53,100 nucleotides of DNA from Streptomyces sp. AP-93. GTDB lineage: Bacteria; Actinomycetota; Actinomycetes; Streptomycetales; Streptomycetaceae. Location of the stretch: assembly GCF_022808175.1 (NCBI RefSeq), contig NZ_JALGBX010000024.1, forward strand, positions 112,112-165,211, written 5' to 3'. The notes under the pieces were generated by a model. The model was not told the DNA's origin. It worked only from the letters and a program-made list of their open reading frames with translations, and searched no databases. This document shows, piece after piece, positions 23,650 through 31,819 of the stretch. Numbering within the stretch: the stretch's first letter is position 1; every line of letters starts with the position of its first letter. The position numbers and the translations under genes were made by a program.

Positions 23650-23691
23650 TTCCGTGTACGGAATATCCTTGTACTGAATATACTGATCGGC
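23650..23691. promoter_or_regulatory. candidate MarR operator and leaderless promoter in the UbiX/MarR gap
   Basis: The 59-bp divergent gap is AT-rich compared with its surroundings and holds two direct repeats, GTACGGAATAT (23656-23666) and GTACTGAATAT (23671-23681), 15 bp apart. TATACT at 23679-23684 resembles a -10 box and ends only 7 bp before the MarR ATG, so the MarR transcript may be leaderless. MarR proteins usually autoregulate from such gaps, which would also place the UbiX operon under MarR control. Confidence 0.55.
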
Positions 23692-24189
23692 ATGACGAAC
23701 ACAAGCCCCCCTCCACGGCCACAACTGGAAGAGGCGCTGCCACATCAGCTGCGCCGCGCCGGGCAGGCGTGGACGGCGCTGTGGCAGCAGCGCCTGCCCG
23801 ACCTGACCAGTCCTCAGTTCGCGGTGCTGCTCACCCTGGACGACCACGGCAGCATGGATCAGTCCGCGCTGGGAGCCCTGGCCGCGGTCGACCGTTCCAC
23901 GCTCACGGTGCTACTCGACCGCCTGAATGCGCGGGGCCTGGTGACCAAGGAGATGGACCCGGCGAATCGCAAGCGGCGCATCGTCGCACTCACCGATACC
24001 GGCCACCGGCATCTGACCGAGGCGGTCAAGGAGGCCGGTCAGCTGCACGCGCAGGTGGAGGAACTGCTGGGCGAGCGCCGACTGAGGCAACTGGTCGACA
24101 TGCTCCGCGTCCTGGGCGACATGCAGGCACAGCCCTCCCCCGGCGGGTCCGGCCCCGGCCGACCGGAATCGGGGAGCCCGAACCGCTGA
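23692..24189 (+). CDS. MarR-family transcriptional regulator
   Basis: 165 residues. A winged helix-turn-helix of MarR type is visible: FAVLLTLDDHGSMDQSALGALAAVDRSTLTVLLDRLNARGLVTKEMDPANRKRRIVALTDTG, with the conserved Asp-Arg wing. N- and C-terminal helices form the usual dimer interface; the extreme C-terminus is Pro/Gly-rich. It is divergent from UbiX and leads a plus-strand run with the second FAD oxidoreductase and the MFS pump. MarR proteins often answer to phenolic ligands; a hydroxycinnamate, vinylphenol or end product as inducer is a reasonable guess. Confidence 0.93.
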   Translation: MTNTSPPPRPQLEEALPHQLRRAGQAWTALWQQRLPDLTSPQFAVLLTLDDHGSMDQSALGALAAVDRSTLTVLLDRLNARGLVTKEMDPANRKRRIVALTDTGHRHLTEAVKEAGQLHAQVEELLGERRLRQLVDMLRVLGDMQAQPSPGGSGPGRPESGSPNR

Positions 24190-24284
24190 ATCCCACCTCC
24201 CCCCAATAGAGGGATGGGCGCCCAAGGCCGCAGCTGGAACTGTGATCAGCGACCCGAGTGGGTCCCGCCTTGGAGGGCTGACGC

Positions 24285-25649
24285 ATGTACATATCCGCAA
24301 CGGTCCAGGGGCTCTCCGGACGCCTCTCCGGCCCGGCACTGGGGCCCGAGGACGCTGGCTACGCGGCCGAAGTCGCGGGGTTCAACCAGATCGTGCAGCA
24401 CCGGCCCGCGATGGTCGTCGCTGCCCAGGACGCCGCGGAGGTACGCAAAGCCGTCCTCTTCGCGGCTGAGACAGGAATGCCGACGGCGGTCCAGGCGACC
24501 GGCCACGGACCCTCGCGTGCCGCCGAGGGGGCCGGGCTGCTCATCAACACCCGCCGGATGAACAGGGTGACGATAGACCCCGTCGCCAGGGTCGCCCGGG
24601 CAGAGGCCGGCGCGCAGTGGCACCAGGTCGTCGAGGCGGCCGCCGTCCACGGCCTCGCCCCGCTCAACGGCTCCTCGCCGCTGGTGGGGGTGGTCGGCTA
24701 CACCCTGGGCGGCGGGCTGGCGCTGCTGTCCCGCGCGTACGGCTTCGCCGCCGACCACGTCTCCTCGGTGGACGTCGTCACCCCCGACGGATGGCCCCGG
24801 ACCGCCACCGCGCAGCGGAACACGGACCTCTTCTGGGCGCTGCGCGGTGGCAAGGGCAACTTCGGAGTGGTGACCTCCATCGAGTTCGGGCTCTTTCCGG
24901 TGCCCCGGTTCTACGGTGGCGGACTGTTCTTCCCCGGTGAAACGGCCGCCGAGGTCCTGCACGCCTGGCGGTTGTGGACCGAGTCCGTTCCGCAGGAGAC
25001 GGCCTCCTCACTGGCCCTGCTGCGGATGCCGGACCTGGAGCCGATCCCGGCCTTTCTGCGGGGCAAGCTCGTGGTGCACATCCGCATCGCCCACCTGGGG
25101 CCGGGCGACGAAGGGGACCGGCTGGTCAAGCCGCTGCGGAAGATCGCGCCGGCGCTCGTGGACACGCTCGCGGAGATGCCCTACAAGCGCTTCGCGGAGA
25201 TCCACAACGACCCGACCTTCCCGATCCCTTACGACGAACGCTCCACCATGCTGCGCGAGCTGGGTCAGGGCGCCGCCGATGACCTGCTCTCCCTCGCGGG
25301 CCCCGACAGCGACTGCACGGACATCATGGTCGAGCTGCGGCACATGGGCGGCGCGCTGAGTCAGCCGCCTTCGGTGGCGAACGCGGTCGACCACCGGGAC
25401 GCCGCGTTCTGCCTGTCCACTCTCGGGCTGCCCGGCGGACGCCCGGCGCACGTCGTGGACGGGATGGCGCACTGGGGGACGGGCCGCAGCTACCTCAACT
25501 TCCTCGCAGGTCCGCAGACGGCCCAGCTGGCCGAGCGGGGCTACGGCCCCGCCACCTGGGCGCGGCTGGGCGAGATCAAGGCCCGGTACGACCCCGACAA
25601 CATTTTCCGGTTCAACCACAACATTCCGCCGCGCCCGAAGCGCTTCTGA
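24285..25649 (+). CDS. BBE-like FAD-linked oxidoreductase, paralogue 2
   Basis: 454 residues from ATG 24285 behind TGGAGGG. It aligns end to end with the product of 15608-16984: VQATGHGPS with His74 as likely FAD attachment residue, NGSSPLVGVVGYTLGGG with Ser in place of the second (Cys) attachment residue, RGGKGNFGVVTSIEF, and the C-terminal KARYDPDNIFRFNHNI. No signal peptide. Retention of two such similar enzymes in one cluster suggests either two related oxidations (for example on two phenolic intermediates) or a heteromeric enzyme. It lies 54 bp upstream of the MFS gene and is probably co-transcribed with it. Confidence 0.9.
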   Translation: MYISATVQGLSGRLSGPALGPEDAGYAAEVAGFNQIVQHRPAMVVAAQDAAEVRKAVLFAAETGMPTAVQATGHGPSRAAEGAGLLINTRRMNRVTIDPVARVARAEAGAQWHQVVEAAAVHGLAPLNGSSPLVGVVGYTLGGGLALLSRAYGFAADHVSSVDVVTPDGWPRTATAQRNTDLFWALRGGKGNFGVVTSIEFGLFPVPRFYGGGLFFPGETAAEVLHAWRLWTESVPQETASSLALLRMPDLEPIPAFLRGKLVVHIRIAHLGPGDEGDRLVKPLRKIAPALVDTLAEMPYKRFAEIHNDPTFPIPYDERSTMLRELGQGAADDLLSLAGPDSDCTDIMVELRHMGGALSQPPSVANAVDHRDAAFCLSTLGLPGGRPAHVVDGMAHWGTGRSYLNFLAGPQTAQLAERGYGPATWARLGEIKARYDPDNIFRFNHNIPPRPKRF

Positions 25650-25702
25650 CCACCCGAAGAAGCAGATCCGGCGCACACCAGATTTTGGAAGGAAAAGCCT
25701 CG

Positions 25703-27061
25703 ATGACGACCAACAGTGCGGTCCAAGCCCCGCCGCAGACCGCACCCAGTGCGGGTTTGACCGGGCTCAGGCTCGGAGCGCTCTTCGGCCCCGTGATCTT
25801 CGGAGTGACGGCCGCGGGCGTGGCGTTGCCCGATGTCGCCCAGGCGATGGAGGTCCGCCCGGCCGTCGCGGGCTGGGTACTGACGGCGCACGCCCTGGCG
25901 CTCGGCGTCGGCACCGCGTTCTTCGGGCGACTCTCGGAGAAGTGGGGTGTGCGCAACACGCTCCTGGTGGGGTCGGTGTTCCTGGCCGTCGGCGCGGTGC
26001 TGGTCCTGATCGCCCCCAACTTCGGCACCCTGATCGCGGGCCGGTTCGTCCAGGCAGCGGGCTCCGGCGCCATGACCTCCAGCGCACTCACGCTCGCCTC
26101 CGCGGCGGCCGCCTCACAACGCACCAAGATCCTCGGGATCTTCGGGGCGGCCATGGCGCTCTTCTCCTCCACCGCCACCCTCATGGGAGGGATGGTCACG
26201 GACTGGATGCACTGGCGGCTCACCCTCGTACTGCCGGCGCTCTCGCTGCTGCTGGTGCCCTTCTGCCTGGACCTCGCGGCCACCCGCCCCGGCTTCGGCA
26301 AGGCCGTCGATCTGGTCGGCGGGATCCTGCTGGGCACGGGCGCGACCTCGCTGCTCCTGCTCATCCAGGCATCCTCACTGGACCTGGCCACCCCGCTGGT
26401 GATCGCACTGGCCGCGCTTCTGGTGCTGTCGGCAGTTGGCCTCGTGATGCACATCGGCAAGCGGCCGGACGGGTTCGTACCGCGCCAACTGGCCACCGAC
26501 CGCACCTTCCTGACTGCGGCTCTGGCCGGACTGGGCGGTTACGCCGGGCTGTTCGCCGCCATGTACGCGGTGCCGCAGATCCTCACCTTCAAGTACGGCT
26601 GGGATGTGTTCGCCATCGGTGCCTGGCTCCTGCCGGGTGCGATCGTCGGCGCGGTGGCCGCGCGGGTGGCCAGCAAACTCACCGCCGGCAAGGGCGGCAG
26701 CCTGCTGCTGACCGGGGCGGCCGTGAGTTCCGCGGTCTTCCTCGGGCTGGTCGGCGTCGTCGAGGGCGGCATCGTCATCATGCTGATCGGCACGTCCATG
26801 GGCATGGCAACGTTCGCGGCCACTCAGGTGCTCACCACCGCCGTGCTCTCCAGCCGCCTCGAACCCGCACAGCGCGGCGGTGCCATGGGTGTCCTCAACC
26901 TTCTCTTCTTCGTCGGTGGCGGCATCGGCTCCGCCGCCACCGGAACGCTCTCCGAGCACATGGCCCTCACCAGCGCGCTCGCGGTCGTCGCGGTGCTCCC
27001 GCTGCTCGCGGGTCTGACCGCCCTGCTCCTCCCGCCCGCCGTGGCACAACAGGAAGCCTGA
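25703..27061 (+). CDS. MFS transporter, probable product exporter
   Basis: 452 residues from ATG 25703, with GGAAGGA upstream. Drug-resistance MFS features: GVTAAGVALPDVAQAM at TMS1, loop 2-3 motif A (GRLSEKWGVRNTLLVGS), GRFVQAAGSGAMTSSAL in TMS4, and about 12-14 hydrophobic segments through VLPLLAGLTALLLPP. It is the last gene of the MarR-FAD-MFS run and the last recognisable cluster gene on the right, so export of the ester product (self-resistance) is the most economical role. An inverted repeat at 27164 may terminate the transcript. Confidence 0.9.
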   Translation: MTTNSAVQAPPQTAPSAGLTGLRLGALFGPVIFGVTAAGVALPDVAQAMEVRPAVAGWVLTAHALALGVGTAFFGRLSEKWGVRNTLLVGSVFLAVGAVLVLIAPNFGTLIAGRFVQAAGSGAMTSSALTLASAAAASQRTKILGIFGAAMALFSSTATLMGGMVTDWMHWRLTLVLPALSLLLVPFCLDLAATRPGFGKAVDLVGGILLGTGATSLLLLIQASSLDLATPLVIALAALLVLSAVGLVMHIGKRPDGFVPRQLATDRTFLTAALAGLGGYAGLFAAMYAVPQILTFKYGWDVFAIGAWLLPGAIVGAVAARVASKLTAGKGGSLLLTGAAVSSAVFLGLVGVVEGGIVIMLIGTSMGMATFAATQVLTTAVLSSRLEPAQRGGAMGVLNLLFFVGGGIGSAATGTLSEHMALTSALAVVAVLPLLAGLTALLLPPAVAQQEA

Positions 27062-27163
27062 CCCAGGCTCCAACGGGTCCGATCGGCACCGATACGCCCC
27101 GCTGAAGCCTTTCCGACCTGGCCGGGGTGCCGAACCGTTGGACGTCGGCACTGCACAGAACGA

Positions 27164-27220
27164 CGAAGCTCCTGGCAGACGGGTTCTCGACCGAGACCAC
27201 CCGCTCCGCCAGGAGCTTCG
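27164..27220. terminator. 13-bp perfect inverted repeat after the cluster MFS gene
   Basis: CGAAGCTCCTGGC (27164-27176) and its exact complement (27208-27220) are separated by 31 bp, about 100 bp after the MFS stop. It may terminate the MarR-FAD-MFS transcript. Alternatively it belongs to a mobile-element remnant, because the flanking duplicated gene pair shows that this side of the cluster has been rearranged. Confidence 0.5.
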
Positions 27221-27318
27221 CGCGCGCATCCACCCGAAGTCCCGACCACGCACCACACGCGCAGGAAACCGGCATCCGAGGGTGGCGGTTACGACACACT
27301 CCGCCTGAAGGGACACCG

Positions 27319-27577
27319 ATGGGCAAGCTCTTGGCAGCCCGGATCATCGCCGCTCCCGCCACGACGGTCGGGCTGGCCGTCTTACCCCCCGCCGAGGCGC
27401 ACGCCGGCGCCATCGGCTCGACACCCGTCACCGGCTTCGACTACCAAGTCGGCGCGTGAGATCCATCCCATGCGCGACAACGCACCCCAGACGCTGCCCC
27501 GTTACGGCAAGGCGTGCGCGCACCTCAACATCAACGGCGTGCGCCGGGTCAGCCAGTGCCACCACATCACGAAGTGA
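27319..27577 (+). pseudogene. secreted Cys-rich protein gene, copy A: internal deletion
   Basis: ATG 27319 starts an intact signal peptide (MGKLLAARIIAAPATTVGLAVLPPAEAHA). Translation then stops after ...TGFDYQVGA because about 205 bp present in copy B were deleted at ~27454; the original C-terminal coding sequence follows to the old stop at 27575-27577. Only a 46-residue peptide could be made, missing six of the seven or so cysteines of the full protein. The frame includes a TTA codon (V-L-P). Function of the family is unknown to me. Confidence 0.8.
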
Positions 27578-27584
27578 GCCGCAC

Positions 27585-27824
27585 ATGACCACCCAGTCCT
27601 CGCCCGACGACTCCGCCTGGGAAGCCAAACGCCGCCGCGCCGGCGTCGCCGCCTTCCTCGCCGCCACCGCCGCGTCCTTCGCCTTCTTCGCCTTCTTCGC
27701 CTTCTTCCCCGGCCTCCCCCACGTCATCGACTGGGGCGCCGTCATCACCTCCCTCGCCGTCGGCGCCCTGGCCCGCTGGGCCCGCCAGTCCCACATGACG
27801 AGGAAGCACACCGCCTCCAGGTAG
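27585..27824 (+). CDS. small membrane protein, copy A
   Basis: 79 residues from ATG 27585, 7 nt after the old stop of the Cys-rich gene. A charged N-terminus (SPDDSAWEAKRRRAG) is followed by a very Phe-rich membrane segment (SFAFFAFFAFFPG), a short loop, and a second hydrophobic segment (VIDWGAVITSLAVGALARWA). It is a clear homologue of the product of 32291-32527 and has one extra Ala-Phe-Phe triplet from a 9-bp TTCGCCTTC slippage tract. It has no recognised domain. Conserved pairing with the secreted Cys-rich gene suggests the two work together. Confidence 0.7.
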   Translation: MTTQSSPDDSAWEAKRRRAGVAAFLAATAASFAFFAFFAFFPGLPHVIDWGAVITSLAVGALARWARQSHMTRKHTASR

Positions 27825-27898
27825 GACCCCTATAGGAGCCCCTTGATGGCGCTCGCAGCAGAGCGGGAGAAGCGGGCACAGTCAGAGCAGTCCCGCTC

Positions 27899-30512
27899 TC
27901 ACCAGTCGAGCCGGACACCGTCATTGCAGGAGAACCGCGCGGAGTGGCAGGCATCGCAGTGTGTGTACCAGGGGGCGCAGGGTTCGCCACAGGAGGCACA
28001 GCTGCCGTGCGTGGCCAGTGGCCGGGAAGCAGCAACCAGTTGGTTGATCCGTTCGGCGGCCGCCTGCTCGCCAACCGCCACTTCCTCGGCACTCAGCCCG
28101 CCACATTCACGGCCGAAGGCCAGGACGGCCGTACGCAGGTCCCGCATGGTCGCGGCGTACTCCTCGGCGTGGGACAAGGACATCCGCTCGATGATTGTGC
28201 GTGGACGGATCAGGTGGTGCAGGGCGGCACCATTCAGGACCGCCCGGCAAACGGCCGGGTAGGCCGGGCGGTCGGCGTCGATGGGCAGGGTGATCAGGCT
28301 CCAGACGGTGTGGCCGTCGCGGGGCCAGCGACCGCTGACATCCGGCGGAGCCCCGACGGCCTGGCGTGCCGCCAGTAGCTTGGTGTGAATCTCGTCCACG
28401 GGCATCGGCCGCAGCCATGAGCGCTCCTGCGCGGCCGTACGAGCTGCAGCGGTCCAGCCGGCCAGAGCGTGCGGGATCTCTCCGGGCTGCTTCGGTTGTC
28501 CGAGGTCGGTCCAGGTGGGGCGCAGCTGAGCCGTCGTGACGCGCAGGCTGCCGGGCCGCGCTCCATTGGCTGCCTGAACGGCCTGGTCCAGGAGGCGGGC
28601 CCTCGGAGTGAGGCCGGGAAGTCGACTGCGATAGCCGCCCACGAGCCCTTCCCCTGCGTCGTGGCCCCGACGCCCGGCCCGTCCCGCGATCTGGCCGGCC
28701 TCCCAGATCAGCAACTCCCGGCGGGACCTGCCGTCGTACTTGCCCGTTTCCGCGAATGCCACAGCACTCAGTGGAAGGTTGACACCGTGCCCGATCACAT
28801 CCGTGGTGACGATCACTTCGACCTCGCCCTCGGACAGGCGCCGGATCTGCTCGCGGCGGGCCGCGGGCGGCATCGCGCCGTAGAGGACCGTCGCCGACCG
28901 GCCCGCCTCGAGCAGTTCGCGGTGCAGAGCGAGAACGGCTTTGCGGGAGAAGGCCACCACCGCGCTTGCCTGCGGAAGGGTCGCAGCACGGAACTCCCCC
29001 GTCCGGCTCAGCGTGCCGTGCCGGGTGTGGCGAACCACCGTGATGTCAGCGCCGGGGGCGAAAAGCTTGCGCAGCAGGTCTTCGGCCTCCGGTGCGGCAC
29101 AGACGTGCACGTCTGTGTGGGATCCACTCAGCAGCCGGGGGTGCCCCCTGCTCCGAAGGAGCTTGGGGGAGGGTCCAGGCGTGGCCGCGGTCTTCGTCAG
29201 CCAGCCAGTGCGCTTCGTCAACGACCAGGAAGTCGCCCACCGTGGGCGCCGCTTCAGCCGTGCAGCACAGAACCGGCGCGTCCGGTTTGACGTACTCCTC
29301 GCCCGTGCGCAGACCAACCCGCTCCGCACCGAGCCGGGTACGCAGCCGTTCGTAGACCTCGAAGGCAAGCATGCGCAGTGGCGCTGCGTACACGCCGGTC
29401 CCTCCGGCCTCGGCACGGGCGACCAGCAGATCGATGGCATCGTGTGTTTTACCGGAGTTGGTGGGGCCCAGGTGGAGGGTCACTCTTGGGTCGGCTGTCC
29501 TCTCCGGGATATGGGCGCGCGCACGCGCGGCGGCTGCGCTCTCGCGCTGCTCGCGCCGCAGCTTCGCGGCCTGTTCAGCCTTCCGGGCCGCCTCCCGCTC
29601 GTCCTTCCGGTGCTGCGCAGCCCGGTGTTCACGCCCCGCCACGACTCCCGTGGGGGTGGGCACCGTGGTCGAGCCATCGGCCACGCTCTTCTCGAGTAGA
29701 TCCGCGGGGACGCCGCGGTCGCGGTACTCGTCCGGGATCTGCTCCACAGCGCACCCCAGCCGTGCCGCCGCGTCGGAGGGGGCGACCAGCTCGGGCGCCG
29801 GGCGGCTGCGCCGGGCCCTGCGCAGCGCGGCCGTGAACTCGCGGGCAGCTTCTCCGTGTTCCTCGAGGGTGACAGGGTCCGTGTGCGCGCCCAGCACGTC
29901 CGTCAGTCTCTCCTCCGCAGCGCGCCTCGCCAGATGGGCGGCCTCGGCCTGACTGATCTTCATCCGGCCGGCGAACGGCTGTGCGGAACGCGACCAGTGC
30001 GACCACGCGGCAGCTCTCGTCCAAGGGTCACGCAGTTTGAGCAACGACTGGGCACGCAGACGAGAGCGGTAGCTCTCAGCCCGGCGGTCGACGCCGGAGG
30101 CCAGTCCGGCCAGGAAAGGGCCGGGCATCCGGGTACCGAGCAGCTCGGGACAGCGCTCAGGCAACTGGCGGGCGTCGGCGGCCGAGTACTGCCAGACCTC
30201 GGCGTGATAGCGGTTGGTGTACGACCGGACCGGGCGGATGACCCCGGCGCGCGCCAGCTGGTCGAAGCGGTGCCTGCTGACGCCCGCGAGCTCAGCGGCC
30301 TCGGCGGCGTGCACCATGCGCGTGAACTCGGCGAGTTCACCGGGGCTCGCGCGCCACCGGGCCACCTCGCCCGCTCTGACGTACAGCTCATCTCCGCTCC
30401 AGCATGTACGGATCAGGCCGTGTTCGATCCCCAGAGTGAACTCGTCTCTCCGCAGGTCAAGTTCCCGGCGTGCCGCTTCGAGCGTGAGGTGTTTTGCCGT
30501 CGTACCGGCCAT
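27899..30512 (-). pseudogene. Suv3-like DExH RNA helicase, frameshifted by a 34-bp insertion
   Basis: Two overlapping minus-strand frames together make one helicase of about 860 residues. From ATG 30512: a basic N-terminal region with two HTH-like segments (EAAELAGVSRHRFDQLARAG), a Lys/Arg/Ala-rich coiled stretch, then Suv3-type motif I GPTNSGKTHDAI and motif II VVDEAHWLADEDRGHAWT. At this point a 34-bp palindromic insertion (29138-29171) shifts the frame. The downstream frame continues with RLLSGSHTDVHVC, motif V (VTTDVIGHGVNLPL), motif VI (QIAGRAGRRG) and a C-terminal CxxC-CxxC zinc ribbon, stop at 27899. Removing the insertion restores one continuous frame. Probably non-functional unless frameshifting occurs. 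Confidence 0.85.
29138..29171. mobile_element. 34-bp palindromic mini-element inserted in the helicase gene
   Basis: On the plus strand the 34 bp read GGGTGCCCCCTGCTCCGAAG then GAGCTTGGGGGAG. CCCCC-T-GCTCC pairs with GGAGC-TT-GGGGG around a GAA loop. Its removal joins the codons for HAWT and RLLSG in one frame, exactly as expected for Suv3-type helicases. GGGGGA-type palindromes of this form recur in Streptomyces genomes as small interspersed repeats. A short ACCC occurs at both ends and may be a target duplication. Confidence 0.8.
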
Positions 30513-30943
30513 GATGCGCCTCCCCTGTCTTCACCATCCTTCACACGGTGACACGGGGATCTGACAATCGGTGATCGCGCCCTTATCAAGGGCAACCACC
30601 GGGTGCTCACGCATCTGCCGAACCTCACCGGAACACGGGGCCAGAACCCGGATCCGCCGAAGCGCCGCCCCATGCGCCGACCGACCGTGGAAATAGCAAA
30701 AGCCCCAGGTCACGACGAGTGAGTCCTGAGGCTTCCACAGAGCCGCCTTCGGGATTCGAACCCGAGACCTACGCATGACGAGGCCTCACAAGATCATCCC
30801 GAACCTGCCGAGCCGTTCTGCTGAATCCCATATCCCTAGGTCGGCACGTTGCGTCCACGACCCCGCGTGTCACCCCATCCACCTCATGCCAACCAGTCCG
30901 CTCACGCATCGCTCACGCAAGCACGGCGGCACCCAGCATGAGG
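30513..30943. other. gene-free stretch around the att-like site
   Basis: 431 bp between the helicase start and the Uma2 stop. Apart from the partial tRNA/terminator copy, I see no coding sequence. The helicase promoter must lie within the first ~100 bp (minus strand), but no clear -10/-35 is visible. Right of 30776 there is no further similarity to the tRNA flank beyond ACGAG. Confidence 0.6.
30697..30776. repeat. att-like partial copy: tRNA-Thr 3' half plus terminator
   Basis: 30741-30776 is identical to the 3' half of the intact tRNA-Thr gene (32708-32743), from the anticodon loop through the discriminator base. The adjoining 30697-30731 is a near-copy of the tRNA terminator (AGCCCCAGG ... 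CCTGAGGCT, with one base change from the intact stem). Identity ends inside the anticodon loop. This is the structure left by site-specific integration into a tRNA 3' end, so it is read as the distal attachment site of a former element. It cannot give a functional tRNA. Confidence 0.85.
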
Positions 30944-31510
30944 TCAGATCTGGCCGAGGTCGAACTCCACCGGGAAAGGAGCCGAGACCTTAACGACACC
31001 GGTGAACACGTCCCCGTCTCGGTAGGCCCTGGTCGCAGGGTCGAGAACATAGGTGTACACCAAGGGGACACCGGTCGCGGCCTGCTCGACCCGCCAGTAG
31101 AAGGCGATACCGGACTTGGCGTACTGGTCCGTCTTCACGATCCGATCGGTGGTCTCCGACCCCGGTGAGACAACCTCCACGACCAGCAGCACGTGCTCGG
31201 GACGGGTAGGCGTGATGTCGATCGTGTCCGCGCGGTACACAACGACATCCGGACGACGATTGGTGAGGGGGACATCCTGAAGTCTGACGTCAAAGTCGGT
31301 ATCGGCATTCCAGTCCGGCCCGGCGGCTGCCTCCAAGACGTTCGCCAAGATCCGAGCGAGCCGATTGTGCCGCTTGGACGCGCTGGGACTCACCACGACC
31401 ATCCCGTCCACGATCTCGATCCCCGCACACTGCTCCTCGGACCAGGAGTCGTACTGCTCGGCCGTGATCTGCTCGTGCATCCACGCAGGGGCTGCCATCT
31501 CGGCAGTCAT
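30944..31510 (-). CDS. Uma2-family PD-(D/E)XK protein
   Basis: 188 residues from ATG 31510 behind GGGAGG; the longer frame upstream is not coding-like. The Uma2 (DUF820) pattern is clear: N-terminal ITAEQYDSW, the EIVDGMVVVSPS strand, NRRPDVVVYRAD with the conserved Asp, LLVVEVVSPGSETTDR with the Glu-x-Val-Ser-Pro-Gly-Ser motif, then DQYAKSGIAFYWRVE. This nuclease-like fold is very common in cyanobacteria and actinomycetes, often in many copies, and its biological role is unsettled. Here it is the only intact gene besides the duplicated pair between the two tRNA-derived att copies. Confidence 0.88.
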   Translation of the reverse strand: MTAEMAAPAWMHEQITAEQYDSWSEEQCAGIEIVDGMVVVSPSASKRHNRLARILANVLEAAAGPDWNADTDFDVRLQDVPLTNRRPDVVVYRADTIDITPTRPEHVLLVVEVVSPGSETTDRIVKTDQYAKSGIAFYWRVEQAATGVPLVYTYVLDPATRAYRDGDVFTGVVKVSAPFPVEFDLGQI

Positions 31511-31819
31511 GACCCACCTCCCGGACGCCATGCGAGCGGGCCCGATCCCGCTGAGTTCAGCGTACTGTCTCGGCTCGTCCAGCACTCTGGACGCCAGAAC
31601 AGCCGACAGCGAGCGACTCGGCTGGAGCAGCGGGCCGGAAGCCGGCTCCCACTGGCATGAGCCTCCAGGAGAGGACCACCATCCGAGGGCGGCGGTTACG
31701 GGTGGCCAGCATGCCAATCTGTTGATCACTCTTCGTAGTGGACTGCCCCTCGGGGCAGAACTTCGAGTCGACGGCAAGCGTTCCCTCCAGGCAGACACAC
31801 TCCGCCTGAAGGGACACCG
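31511..31819. other. 309-bp divergent intergenic region (Uma2 / copy B unit)
   Basis: Holds the presumed Uma2 promoter (left) and the upstream region of the Cys-rich gene copy B (right, from 31680, homologous to 27273 onward). About 110 bp here, between GGCGGTTACG and ACACACTCCGCC, are missing from copy A. No gene is supported. Confidence 0.6.

Larger units (their letters stand above)
27273..27824 (+). repeat. decayed copy A of a duplicated two-gene unit
   Basis: From CATCCGAGGG at 27273 the sequence is closely similar to 31680-32527. Relative to the right copy it lacks roughly 110 bp of the upstream region and about 205 bp inside the first gene. The repeats are direct and flank the broken helicase, the partial tRNA and the Uma2 gene (4.4 kb start to start), so recombination between them would delete that block. 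Confidence 0.85.

Noticed and set aside
7645..27061. PKS or NRPS assembly line
   Set aside because: No ketosynthase, condensation, carrier or thioesterase domain is visible; the adenylating enzyme is a stand-alone PaaK-like ligase.
30741..30776. second tRNA-Thr gene
   Set aside because: Only the 3' half from the anticodon loop on is present; no D-arm or 5' acceptor strand, so no tRNA can form. Read as an attachment-site copy.
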